DNA from: Costus lasius | Taxonomy: Eukaryota > Streptophyta > Magnoliopsida > Zingiberales > Costaceae | Direction of reading: 5' to 3' | Length of the DNA: 64,000 nucleotides | NCBI GenBank assembly: GCA_027563935.2 | Contig: CM050447.1 | Location: forward strand, 86,599,461-86,663,460 | Part shown: in pieces, positions 44,190 to 56,239 of the stretch | Layout of the letters: every line of letters begins with the position of its first letter | Numbering within the stretch: position 1 is the stretch's first letter | The notes under the pieces: generated by a model | What the model saw: the letters and a program-made list of their open reading frames with translations, nothing else | Databases searched by the model: none | Told to the model about the DNA's origin: nothing | Program-made: the position numbers and the translations under genes

Positions 44190-46560
44190 TCTCAGCTTCT
44201 TTGGCTGCCTCAGAAGCGGCCACATACTCAGCCTCAGTTATTGAATCAGCTATGGTGGATTGCTTGAAGCTCTTCCAGCATACAGCTCATCCATTCAACT
44301 TGAACACATAGCCGGCCTGCGATCTAAAGTCGTCAGGGTCAGACTGGAACGACGCATCAGTGTAGCTCTGCATACTGAGCTCTTCCTGTCCCCCATAGAC
44401 TAAGAACAGATCCTTAGGTTTTCTCAGATACTTAAGGATGTTCTTTACAGCCACCCAGTGCTGTAAACCTGGATTGGATTGGTATCAGCTGGTTATGCTC
44501 ATAGTATAAACCATATCTGGTCTAGTACACAACATGATTGATCCCACTACCGAAGCATAGAGTACTCGACTCATGTCATCCCTCTCAGCCTGTGTGGTGG
44601 GACATTGGCTTTTTGAGAAAGTAAGGTCATGTCTCACTGGATGGTATCCCTTCTTAGATTGCGATTACTCCAAGTTGAATATCTCCAGGACCTTATCAAT
44701 GTAGATACTCTGACTAAGGGCCAGTAGCCTCTTGGATCTATCTCGGTAGATCCTCACGCCTAGGATATAGGCGGCCTCCCCTAAGTCCTTCATCTCGAAA
44801 CACTTCCCTAACCATGTCTTCATAGCTTGAAGACTAGGGATGTCGTTTCCGATGAGCAGTATGTCATCTACATACAAGACCAGAAAAGTCACCAAGCTCC
44901 CACTGAATTTTCTATATACAAAGGTTTCATCTTCGCTTTTGATAAAACCATAATCTCTCACAGCTTCATCAAACTGAATATTCCAACTTCGAGATACTTG
45001 CTTTAATCCATAAATGGATTTCTTTAGCCTGCAGACCTTACTAGCATATGCAGGATGGATGAAGCCATCAGGTTGTGTCATATACACATCCTCAATCAGC
45101 TTCCCGTTAAGGAATGCTGTCTTCACATCCATCGGCCATATCTCATAATCATGATATGCAGCTATAGCCAGTAGAATCCGAATGGATTTGATTATGGCAA
45201 TTGGCGAGAAGGTTTCATCATAGTCTACCCCGTGGACTTGCTTGAATCCTTTAGCCACTAGTCTACCTTTATAGGTAACTAAGGGTTACTACTTCTATGT
45301 TCCCACTGAGAATAAAGTTTTTGTTTCATCATAGTCCACTACCATATTGTCATCCATGTCTGTCTTCCTCTTGAAGACCCATTTACACCCTATGGGTTTT
45401 ACCCCATCAAGTAGCTCAATCAAATCTCAAACTTGATTAGCTGACATGGAATCCATATCGGATCGCATGGTCTCAAGCCATTTCTTGGAGTCCGGTCCAC
45501 TGACCGCCTCATCATAAGTCCTAGGTTCATCCTCAATGATGAAGATCCCGTCGTGTTGGGTCGGCAGCAACTCATACCTCTCAGGTGCATGATGAATCCT
45601 CCCAGACCTACGTGGGGCCTGTGTTTGAGCCTCAGGTTGCCTAGCAACCGGTGCAGGTGGCTCAGGTTCCATCTATTTGTCTTTGTGGTTGTACTTGGAC
45701 CTCGTCCAAGTCAAACTTCCTCCCACTGACTTCTTTCATAAGAAATTCTTTCTCTAGAAAGACAGCACCCTGTGCAACAAAAACTTTGTTCTTAGTGGGA
45801 ACATAGAAGTAGTAACCCTTAGTGTCCTTAGGGTATCCCATAAACACGCATTTATCAGATCTATGTTCTAGCTTGGTAGAATCCTGACATTTGACATAAG
45901 TCTTACATCCCCAGATCCTGATAAAAGAGAGATTAGGACGTCTCCGACTCCATACTTCATATGGTATCTTGGAGACACTCTTAGATGAAACATTATTTAG
46001 TATCAGAGAAGCTGTCTCAAGTGCATGCCCCCAGAATGAGGGAGGTAGAGTTGCATGACTCATCATAGACCGAACCATATCCAACAAGGTTCTATTTCTC
46101 CTTTCAGACACACCATTCCATTGAGGTGTTCTAGGAGGAGTGAGTTGGGATAAGATCCCACACTCTCTCAGATAGTCAAAGAACTCACCGCTCAGGTACT
46201 CTCCACCACGATCTGATCGAAGAGCCTTAATGGATCTACCAAGCTGGTTCTCTACTTCTCATCAAGTAGACATAACCATATCTGCAGAAGTCATCAGTAA
46301 ATGTGAAGAAGTAGTTGTACCCTCCTCTGGCTTATTTATTGAATAGCCCATACACATCAGTATGTATGAGATCCAATAAACCTCTTGCCCTCTCACCAGT
46401 CTTGGTGAAGGGTGCTTTTGTCATTTTTCCTAATAAACAAGGCTCACATGTTTTAAATTCCTCCAAGGAACTTGAGTCTAACAACCTATTTGCAAGGAGC
46501 TGTTGGATGCGATTCTTATTTATATGAGCTAATCAACAATGCCATAGGAAAGCACCAACT
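44190..46560 (-). pseudogene. Copia-5 integrase-RT-RNase H region
   Basis: Reading leftwards on the minus strand: integrase core fragments (46560-46110), integrase end (46111-45662, S-E-R-R-N-R-T-L-L-D), linker (45672-45420), RT (45258-44665, with Y-V-D-D-I-L-L-I-G-N-D-I) and RNase H remnants to T-E-A-E-Y-V-A-A-S-E-A, stopping abruptly at about 44190 where a short integrase fragment is fused. A 65-bp foreign patch sits at about 45281-45345. Confidence 0.8.
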
Positions 46561-46699
46561 GAACCACTCAGTTTGGTCCTTTTATTATTTATGTTACAAA
46601 TAGAGTTATCCATGTCCAACACATATAGACCATTGCACAAAGTACCCTTCCCATAGAACATATTTGCAAATGAAAAAGAATAAGAGTTCTTATTTATTT

Positions 46700-47870
46700 C
46701 AAACTTAAATCACTTCTTTGCTAAACAAGAAATTGATATAATGTTCTTAGTAAGCGAAGGTACATAATAGCAATTATCTAACTCTAATTGAAGTCCAGAA
46801 GGCAGGTAGAGAGTCAAAACTCCAGCAGCAACCTGTTCACCGTTTCCAACTCGTAGGTCAATCTCTCCAGCATGCACCGATCTACTTTTCTTGAGCCCCT
46901 GCATATTTGTACAAGTATGAGCTTCACATGCGGTATCCAATACCCATGACACAGAAGTAGAAAGGTTAACTTCTGTAACATAAATATCTGAGCTAGAAGC
47001 TAAGGCCAAGCCTTTCTTCTCCTCATTCTGAAGTTATTTGCAGTCCCTCCTCCAGTGACCCTACTCGCCACAGTGGAAGCACCTCTGCTCCTTTGACTTC
47101 TTCGCCTTTTTCTTTAGTGCCTTGGTAGGACCTCTGGCACTGCCCTTAGCATGTGCCTTGCCCTTCTTTTTTATCTTCTTGGTCGCAGGGACCAAAAGAA
47201 CAGAATTGGGTTTAGTCTTACCCATCTCACGCTCGGCTATTTGGAGCATATTCAGTAGTTCCTTCCTTGTGCAATCAATCTGGTTCATGTTAAAATTTAT
47301 GATAAACGGACTGAAGCTAGGGGGTAGGGACTGCAGAATAAGATCCATAACCAACTCGTTGTCTATGGGATGTCCCAGTCTCCTGAGATGATCCACATTC
47401 CCAATTAGCTTGAGAACGTGGGGTCTCACTGGTGCACCCTCAGACAACTTGCACCAAAAAATTGCTTTGGCAGTGTCATATCTCTCAGTTCTAGCCTGAG
47501 CCTCAAACATTTGTTTCAGATGAGTGATCATCTGAAAAGCGTTCTGCTCCTTATATTGCACCTAAAGTTCAGGTGCCATAGTGGCTAGCATGAGACATGC
47601 AACCTCCAAAGAGTAATCCTGATGCTTTATAAAAGCATCCCTCTCTGTCGTCTGGGCATTAGGCGGAGGAGCCGTAGGAAGAGGCTGTTCGAGGACATAC
47701 AACTTCTTCTCAAGCTTGAGGGCTATCCTCAAGTTCCGATGCCAGTCCATAAAGTTGGATCCAACCAACTTATCCTTATAAAAAAAGGATCGCAGTGTCA
47801 GTCCGCCAGTGTTCGTAGCCATTGTTCTACAACAACCAAGAAACAGCAGAATAGTACTACTTCGAATCAT
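46700..47870 (-). pseudogene. Copia-5 gag-protease region
   Basis: Gag of the same type as copia-1/2/3 but strongly diverged (L-T-L-R-S-F-F-Y-K-D-K-L...N-F-M-D-W-H-R-N-L-R-I). A stop at 47562 splits it from 47061-47561, which ends in the zinc knuckle C-F-H-C-G-E with an in-knuckle stop. Protease W-V-L-D-T-A-C follows at 46710-47009 with the same D-T-A triplet as the other copies. The start lies shortly after the leader, probably at M-A-T-N near 47822. Confidence 0.85.
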
Positions 47871-49474
47871 TTAAACTGGACTTGTTTTAAATGATTATGG
47901 TTTCCACTATTTTAATCGAATTGACAACCCACAAAGTCAATCGGCAAATTTAAGATTTCCTAGTGAGATGAGATCCTTATTCCACATGAGGCTTCGCGTC
48001 CCACAAGGGTGGGATGAGATGCACAAAGTGACCCATGCTTCTTAAAGTAGGCGCGCCGGCCGGTTGCTCCAAGCAACTCCCCTTGTTGAGACAGTCTAGG
48101 TATTTCATGTCCAGCGAGGGCTGGATACAGCATGAAACCCTAACCTCTCAACGATGCCTCTAGAGTTTCATCATGTGCCCATCACATATGAAAATCTAGT
48201 CAAGTTCATTCCTAACCGTTATGCCCAGGGCCAACGGGTTTCCTTACGAAGGCACGCCCAGGTTGAAACTGGACTAGGGAAACCATTGCCACCACGCACT
48301 TTCTAAAGATAAGTGGGTGTGTCCCACGAGGGTGGGAAACAGTTCACAACACCACTGATCGATAGCTTAGTGAGGGTTACGCGTTAGAAGGCTACTAGAC
48401 CTGATATTTTGAATGAGGGTTTTTGAGGTCTCATCAGTTTTATCTTATGTCTAACAATACAGGCATGCAATCCTATAGTGATAACATAACGATAAAACAT
48501 CACAGACATGCTTTAGCAGATAAGGAAAGCAGTAAAAGAATGATGTGATCATAGCCTATTCAAGACATTGAACCAGGCCATGCCAAAAGGAGGTTCAACT
48601 CTTAACCTAGGACTCAAGCCCCAAAGACAAGACCTAACCTAGCCGACCTCTAGCTTGAACCTCAAGGTTGGCTCCAAGGTCCTTTTCTCCATGGTTTAGC
48701 TCTCAAACCTTAGGGGTACACCCCCAAGGTTCGGCCAAAGCCATGGTCTTCCTGTAGGGAAGGTGCACCGTCAAGCAAGCCACAAGAGGGATAGCACACA
48801 AGCACAAGGCTCGGCCAAACCCTAACTTGCGCCCCCATGCAAGGATGCGCCATCTTTGAAGAAGCTTCTTGCGCCACCAAGCAACGTGCGCAAGCTTCAA
48901 GCATGCGCCAATCTCCAAGTACATGCGCTACCCTAATCTTCTTCTTTATTAAAAGCAAAAAAGAAAAGCAACATGCAGGCCTCACAAGGATACATCACAG
49001 GTATGCAAAGGGGTTTGACTCATGACCATAACATTATACACAACTAAAGTATTTATTCATGCAATTTTACATGCTCATGAAAAACATAAAATCTAAAATT
49101 TTACTTTTTCATAAAACAAGTCTCTTTTCCTCATCTTCTTATCACAAATCTTTTTGTTATTTGCGATTAACTTTTCATGATGATTTCATAGATCCTTTCG
49201 GCTGACAATTTTGTCAGATCAAGAGACCTAGCCAGTTCGAAGACACAATGTCTGTCCTACTTGACAAAACTACGTACGCCTTTGATCTTTAAATCAAGCA
49301 AGAAAAATAACCCAAAAATCAAAAAGAGAACTGACAAGATGATAGGAACAAGAAACCCTAATTTTTCCTACTTAGAAAATTCATTCTCCATATGATCATT
49401 CAATTTTCGAAAATTGAGATATGGCATGTGAGCATGGAAAAGCATGAAATTACATCGTTCGAGTCTCGCAAGTC
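47871..49474 (-). other. Copia-5 5' leader
   Basis: A 1.6-kb non-coding leader between gag and PBS. Parts resemble the copia-1/2/3 leaders: the hairpin TCCCACAAGGGTGGGA (47999-48014), the block after it (GGATC-YCATCTCACTA-like on the minus strand) and a stretch around 48375-48490. A second copy of the inverted repeat is at 48322-48337. No gene seen. Confidence 0.75.
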
Positions 49475-49486
49475 GCTCTGATACCA
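49475..49486 (-). other. Primer-binding site of copia-5
   Basis: GCTCTGATACCA is the complement of the tRNA-Met PBS, one base from the LTR end at 49488. Confidence 0.9.
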
Positions 49487-49487
49487 C

Positions 49488-51431
49488 TGTTGGGAAACCC
49501 CGGAGATATTTTACAATTTTCAGAGATAGAGATTACATAAATACATTGCACAGCGGAAGCAATATCCCCAAAACGAGCTAGTCCTAAAAACCCAGTGAAG
49601 ATCGCATGCGAGAGAGTCGACATGATGAGATAGAAAATACCTTAAAGCAAGATGAGGCCGATGTCGAGGTAGGCGACCAAGCGTGTGCCCTCTACCGTCT
49701 CACACACACGGATGCCTCGAGCTCTCTTCTTCCACGCTCGGTGCTAGCCTCGGGAAGAAGATCCAAGCCTTTGTCACCTTCTTCAAGGCTTGCGCCACCT
49801 CCAAGGATGAAGCGCCAAAGAAGAAGATGAGGAGAAGGAGAAGCCGCCAAGGTGAAGTCCCTCTTGCGCCAAGAGGAGAGGAAGAAGACTACTTGTGGCT
49901 TGATGGAAGAAGGAAGAGGTGCGCCTATGTCTCCCTTGCTCTGGCCCTTCTTAGTGTTCTCACGCCTCCAAGGAATTGAACTCTAAGAGAGGGGCGGCTA
50001 GGGTCCAATAAATCGGGCAAGAGGCGATTTGGGCAAGGACTAGGATCATGACAAGTGTGTGGCTAAGATGAGGTGGTTTGAGGCAAGGAAAGTCTCCAAG
50101 AGTTTACCATAAACCTCATTCAACCTATCCATAATTGCCCAAGTGCCATATCCGCCCAAGACATGCTTTAAAAGCATTCATACCATCAAAGGGAGAAGGG
50201 CTAGGCGCATATTACTTCTAAATGAAGCAATCTTTGCCACCCAAACCCCATTATACCCCTTAGGCACCAATGGGGTTGGGTTTCTCCCCATTATACCCTT
50301 TTAGCCTATTGCCTCTTCATGACAACTTATTATTGGGCCTCATTGGGTAATGAGCTAGCCCAAACTTCATTACATGGGTTGATTAAGCACTTAGATCCAA
50401 TCCAATGCAACCCTAATCCAAATGTGACCAATCATGGTCAATTTTGGGTCAACCTGCCATAAATGGAGTTTGGCTCCAATAACATTCTTCCATCTCATCA
50501 GGCCCATTGATGCTGATGAAATCTTCCAAATAGATCCGAGTTATCCAATAACTCGATCATAAGGCTTCCCGATCAATACGAGAACTCGAGTATCAAGATG
50601 TGCGACCCTGTAGGTTCCTCTGACGCTAGCAGTGCTGACCAAAGGTCACCACAAGCAGTGAGTGGCACCTAGCAATGCATCGCTACTACCTAAGTCATTG
50701 GAATGGATATCGACATCGACATCCCCATCATCGCGACTAGGTACAGATGCATTACAGTCTCTTTGTCGAACTGATATCCGATTGGACAAGTGTGTCACCA
50801 CTCGTTTTTATCCAATCTCATAGCTATGACTAAATCAGGTTCTCACCTGGGTATGGCCATACACTTTCAGTCATAGAACCATAGAGGAGCTCCATGGATA
50901 TCAAGCTTCCCTTAGGAAGGGGCAAATTCTTTGTCTGTCCATTGACCTTCTCATATGGGTTGTGATATGCACAATGACAACCGTTATTACCTCTCAACTA
51001 CGGTGAGGTATTAGGTTGTATCAAAGTATATCCCTAACCATATAGAATGACCAATGACCTCAAGCCAAGGGATCAATGTATCTCATATCACTTGTGAAGA
51101 TAACTCATGACACCAAGTCATTGCCTCACAGCAGGTCTATCCAGTATATCCACCACTGATATACTCATATGTCTGCGTTAGCACCTCGTGCCTAACCAGC
51201 CCATATACCAGTCTCACAAGTACTAGAGTTGTCCCATATCCACTTAGGTTCATCGACTGCGGACAATCATTTGAGCACAGATCCAATCTATCTCCAGGGA
51301 CATTATCATGTAAGTACATAATCGCAGATGTAGACAAACATAGATAATGACAATGCCAGAATAATATAAATATCAATGTCAAGTAGTACAATAATGGACC
51401 AATACTAGGTCCTAGGGCATATACACCAACA
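49488..51431 (-). repeat. Copia-5 5' LTR (1944 bp)
   Basis: On the minus strand it starts TGTTGGTGTATATGCCC (at 51431) and ends ...GGGTTTCCCAACA at 49488 beside the PBS. It includes a GC-rich part (49600-49980) whose small frames are not credible genes. It is unrelated over most of its length to the TGTTGGGGTATG LTRs, apart from a few promoter-proximal words. Confidence 0.9.
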
Positions 51432-52235
51432 ACTACTTCAAATCAAACTTATCAAATTGCTCAATCTTTTGCACACTGTAATTCTAACTTTTTTGCAATG
51501 TTTTATACAAAATTAGAACCAAGGACTATTTGTGTATTGATGTATTAAAGTCAAGGGCAATTCATAACCTATACTTATTAGTGGTAGTGGATGTTAGGTA
51601 ATATGAAAATCTCTCTATACAAGATAATTGAAGTGAACTTTAACATCTTCCTACCTAGTTTTATCATAAGAAATGCTACAACTAAGTTCCTCTAAACATC
51701 TAAATGGTGATATGGAAATTCAACTCACCTATGCTAAGTTGTTGGGAATCAAACAACCAAATCTTGATAGGTTAAAAATAAAGTAATGACCAATTGATCA
51801 GGTAAGGTTGAACACAAAACAAAACTATGAGATCTATGTATTAAAAAGTTTTGAGTATTGTTAATTTTGATATCCACCTCTATTAAAACTAATTGGAAGG
51901 CTCCTTCCTCCCATATGGTCCAATAAGAGGACCAATTGTTTTTATAAAGCAATTTAAAACTAGTTTACAATTAGGAAGCTAGAATTAATCTTGTCTTGAA
52001 ATTTTTAAAATCTCACTGGTTATCACCTCTTTCAATGCTTTGCTTATATCCCTCCCATTTCCTTCATCTCTCCTCAATGATTTCCTCTTTTACTCATCTC
52101 CAAAACTCTCTTGGTGTGAGCTCACAATTGTTCCCCTTTACACTTCTCTCATCTTTCTTTCTATTACTATTCTATAACAGTGTTGCCTTTAGTAACCATA
52201 CTTTATGCTACTGGTAGCTTTCTTATATTTACTAA
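51432..52235. other. Intergenic stretch without recognised features
   Basis: AT-rich, stops in all frames, no repeats recognised. ACTAC (51432-51436) would be the copia-5 target duplication if its other end existed. Confidence 0.6.
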
Positions 52236-53623
52236 GGGCCTGTTTGGCCAAGCTTCTGTTTTTAAGTTCTGCTGCATGAAGAAATTCTGGTTGAAAAAGT
52301 GCTGGTTAGAGAAGTTTAAAAGTGTTTGGGATACATAGCTTATAACTAGCTTATGACTAGATTATTCTTGTTCAACTCTTGACTTAGGTAACATCTATTT
52401 TATATATCAAAGCCTCGCCGCTCCTCCATCATGTGTAGCCTCGCCGCTCGTCCTCCATCTCCGCCTCCCCCCTCCCCCAACCCGGTGGTTGGGCGGCCCG
52501 CTTCCGCAGCCCTTGAGAAGATGTCGCACGGAGACACTGTTCCTCTCCACTCCTCCAGCCAAAAGCTTCTATGGCTGCTGACCTTCGACGACGACAAGCT
52601 TCGACGGCTACTGACCTTTGACGATGGCAAGCTTCGACAGCTGCTGAGCTTCGACGAGCAGAACACTATCTCGCAACGGCTAAAAGCTTCGACGACGGAG
52701 CTCGGCAGCTGCGAGAGGTCGACGACGGCTAAGCTTCGTCCTTGATGGCGGTTGCGAGAGACAACGGAGCTCGGCAACTACGGCGCTGACCATTCCTCCA
52801 TGTGGCTTGGATGCATGAAAAAAAGAGGACACGGTGCAGCTGGCTCGAGACGGCACATGGAAAAAGGGAAAAGAGGGTTTCTTCCCCTCTCGGCTCGTGC
52901 GTGCGATGGAAGAAGAGGCGGTGGCCTCTCTAGCGCGATACGATGGAGAAGGGGAGGCGGTGGCCTCTCTGGAACGGCGGGAGGAAGAAGAAGAGGGTGG
53001 CGGCCCCTCTTGCTGGTGCGGCGACGGAGAAGAGGGCGGCGGCTCCTCTCCCCCCGGGTGCTGCGACAAAGAAGAAAGAGAGGGCGACGGTTCCTCTCTC
53101 GGGTGCGGCGGCAAAGGAGAGGGCGGCAGGCTCTCCCAGACGCGGGTGCGGTAGCGGGTTCGCGGGAGCAAGTCCGACGATGCTTAGAACACGATCTCAC
53201 AACGGCTAAAAGCTTCGACAACGTAGATGATGGAGCTCAGCAGCTGCGAGAGGTTGACGAGCGGGCGACGAGAAGGCGAGCGATGCTGGAGTGAATATGC
53301 AAAGAGAAAGGGGCGAGCGACGACAAGAAAGGGGCAAGCAAAGAGATCAAGCGAATGGCGGTGGCAAGTCTCTCACGCTGATCAAGCAAACAGCGGCGGC
53401 GAGGCTCTGACGCTGATCGAGCGAACGAGTGGAAAGGGGAGACCTATTGAGAAGCAGGTGAGGATTGGGAGAAGCAGCCTCGGGCTCGCTTCTCCTTAAC
53501 AGTACAACTTATCTGTTTGGAACCAAGAAGTTGAAAATCCAAACGCACAAGCTTCTTAGCTACAGTGAAATCCTGCTGGCCCAAACCTGATAAGCAGTCT
53601 CATAAGCAGGGCCAAACGGGGCC
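52236..53623. mobile_element. Putative non-autonomous TIR transposon with GC-rich core (1.39 kb)
   Basis: Outer ends are imperfect inverted repeats: GGGCCTGTTTGGC (52236-52248) and GCCAAACGGGGCC (53611-53623), with further subterminal similarity (AAGCTTCT, GTTTGG words). The core (about 52400-53500) is strikingly GC-rich against AT-rich flanks and holds short internal repeats. I could not find a clear target-site duplication, so the superfamily (hAT- or Harbinger-like) is open. The many overlapping frames in the core reflect GC content; none resembles a known protein. Confidence 0.5.
52565..52670 (+). repeat. About 33-bp tandem repeats in the GC-rich core
   Basis: Three degenerate units with core CTGACCTTCGACGA and AAGCTTCGAC. 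In one frame they read as 11-residue repeats (L-L-T-F-D-D-x-K-L-R-x). Confidence 0.7.
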
Positions 53624-53729
53624 GAAATCTTACTTGTTTGCTCCATCCACTGCCAATTGAATTATATCTCCACCTATAACCAATCCTATTTTTGCTCTTA
53701 TTTCTCATAGCTAGTCTATCTATTATGAG

Positions 53730-54245
53730 TAGGGGTGTGCAAGCGGTGCGGTAAATTCGATTTTTACCGATTACCGATTAATTCGGTAAATTTGGTTCGG
53801 TAAAAAGAAAATCGGTTTCAGTTTCGGTAATAGGTTCTCTAATATTCAGTATTTGGTTTCGGTATTAGTTTTTTATTTTTTAGTATCAGTTTTTTATTTT
53901 TTGGTTCGATAAAAACCGAATTTACTGATACTAAGTATTAAATTAATAAGCTTGGTAAATTCGGTTTAGTAAATTACTAAATTTATCAATATAAATATAA
54001 AATTATTAAATTTTATTTGATAAATATATAAAAATAAAAATATTATTATATTTATATAAATAAAATAATTTAATTTGGTAAATCAGTAATTTACCGAAAA
54101 AAGTTTGGTAAATTCGGTTCAGTAAGAGATCGGTTTTTTTTTTAGAATTTGGTTCGGTTTTAGTTTTAAAATTTTCGATAAAATATAATTCGGTAAAATC
54201 GATTTCGATAAATTCGGTTAAGTAAAAACCAAATGCTCACCCCTA
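53730..54245. mobile_element. hAT-type MITE (516 bp)
   Basis: Perfect terminal inverted repeats TAGGGGTG and CACCCCTA flanked by an exact 8-bp target-site duplication, ATTATGAG (53722-53729 and 54246-54253), the hAT superfamily signature. No coding capacity. The interior is a field of degenerate TTCGGTAAATTCGGTT-like words on both strands, so the whole element can fold extensively. Confidence 0.9.
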
Positions 54246-54253
54246 ATTATGAG

Positions 54254-55500
54254 CAACGCTAACATGTCCTAATCTTCTCAATTGACTAATACTACCACCT
54301 TCTTCCTTTGTTCCTGAGAATTGAGTCTTCAATTGCTACATGTAGCCACTTTCTCATTCTATTACACACATAGCTATGATGGAAGCATTTTTTTTCACTT
54401 TCTAAGTCATTTCTAGCATCAATTGCCTCTTTCAGCCTTCAACAACACCTACTTCCCTCTACCAACCTTCATGCATCTCCAACGAAGCACGGAGTCCTAC
54501 ACATCCCTTCATTCTCTAGTGAGTGACATCAACAATACCATACATCTCCCACCCTCCATGTTCATCCAACAACATCCATGTTCACCATCAGCTAGCTAAA
54601 CAAGAGGATAAGAATAGTGTAATTACTATTTCAGTCAATATTCAAACATCATGATCAACATTTTAGGTAAATAAATCATTGTTTATTAGAATGATAGTAC
54701 ACGAATGTTTCAATTAAATAGTCTAAGAATTGTAATAATCATGTGATATAAAATCATACTATATATGCTAAAGTAACTTAAATTTTTACGACTATTATAT
54801 GCCAAAGTTCAAAGATTTATTAAATCTTTAATGTATGTAAAGACCAAAAATATTAGGAGGCATGAATAGATATAATATGTATGACCTTTCCAAGTCTACC
54901 TTATGACAATAGGACTTATTATTTTAAAGGTTATAACTATCTTTCTCTCATTTTTAATTATATCTAAATAACTAACATAAGATACTTTTGATTAAAAGGT
55001 TTACAAAATGGTCATGCTTCGAAGATAAAGTTTCTCAATTGGTCAAAAATGACATAAGAGCATAACCTATGAATGAATATGCGATCGAAAATGATTTAAA
55101 ACTTAGAAATAATTGTTGCTTTGAAATAGCTTAATAATAAACCTTTGATGATTTGGCGTGGAAATAGCATGGCAATTACTATTTGATGAATTCATAAAAA
55201 CTCTATCTAAAATAACTTGTGAATATTTATCGATGAAAAATTATTAGTTCGAAAGTTATCTATAAAAATTATATGATGAATATGTAAAAATAATTAGCCC
55301 AAAATAGCTTATGAATAATTACTTAAAATAATTATCAGCTGAAAATGAATAATAATAATTATCAAATAAACTTATAAATATTTAGCCCCAAAATGACAAT
55401 CTTATGGAGGGTACATGGTAAAAATGCTATTGGGAGAAAGCTCTTAATAAACTTTGTAGAATCCTCGCGAGACACAACTTTAATAAGAGGTAACCCTCTA
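54254..55500. other. AT-rich intergenic stretch
   Basis: No coding potential. From about 55080 to 55380 there are loosely repeated AATAATTA/GAATATTTAT-like words that may be a decayed tandem array. Nothing firmer. Confidence 0.5.
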
Positions 55501-56214
55501 GAGACTAACACTTGTATTTAGCAAAAACTCCACTAGTAATTATATGATGTAAGGTGACATAAGTGACCGATGCATAAGATGAAATATCATGTTAAATGTA
55601 TCTATAAACTCTATTATTAATGCATCAAAACTCTTCAAGGCCTTTCTCTTTCCTTCAGAGTAAAGAGTGGAAGTCAGTTTTTTATTACATTTGACTTGAT
55701 TTTAAGTTAAAAATGTGTTAATAGGTATACTCACTAATCTATTAACCCATAATTTAATGTAAAGAATTTAGTATTATGCATTTAATAGTTTATTTTATGG
55801 GGCTTTCTCTTCTTTTGTGGATTTCATATATTTAAGAGGCTTTTCTCTTCTACAACAATATCTTAAGGTGCAAAAAATAAGTTATTCTCTTCATTTTTCA
55901 TTTCTAAATAGAAGGTTTTGTTCTCTCAATCAAGGTATAAAATTTATTTTGACACATTAAGAGAGATTATTTACAAGAGAGGTGTTGTTAATTTTGAGTA
56001 TTCACGTGTATATTTTAGATTCTTGATATGGAAATTTACTTTATCTTTGCCCAATGATGTAGGCATATGCCGAACCACATAAATATTTGTATACTTTGTC
56101 TTGTGTTATTATCATCTTACGTTGTCATATAATTTGATTATAGGGTATAATAATTATTATATTATTTTTGTTCAATTAAGATTCTATAAAAAAACTATAT
56201 GTATCCATAACAAG

Positions 56215-56226
56215 TGATATCAGAGC
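56215..56226 (+). other. Degenerate PBS of a Tork-like copia relic
   Basis: TGATATCAGAGC differs by one base from the tRNA-Met PBS. The preceding ...CCATAACA would be the 5' LTR end at about 56212. The start of that LTR could not be placed; it should lie within about 55500-55700. Confidence 0.6.
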
Positions 56227-56239
56227 TTTGTTGTGATTA

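Larger units (their letters stand above)
42800..51431 (-). mobile_element. Copia-5: scrambled Ty1/copia element, 3' end lost
   Basis: A minus-strand element of a second, Angela-like family. The 5' LTR (49488-51431), PBS (49475-49486), leader (47871-49474) and gag are in normal order. The pol region is a mosaic: RT and integrase pieces occur twice. Left of 42800 homology stops inside the RT Y-V-D-D motif and no 3' LTR is present. Many stops and frameshifts; clearly dead. Confidence 0.8.

Noticed and set aside
48703..49025. 62-91 codon frames
   Set aside because: Part of the copia-5 leader; no similarity recognised.
49606..49979. GC-rich frames
   Set aside because: They lie within the copia-5 LTR.
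52431..53499. Several 88-180 codon frames on both strands
   Set aside because: GC-rich, repetitive core of a TIR element; mutually overlapping, no recognised motif.
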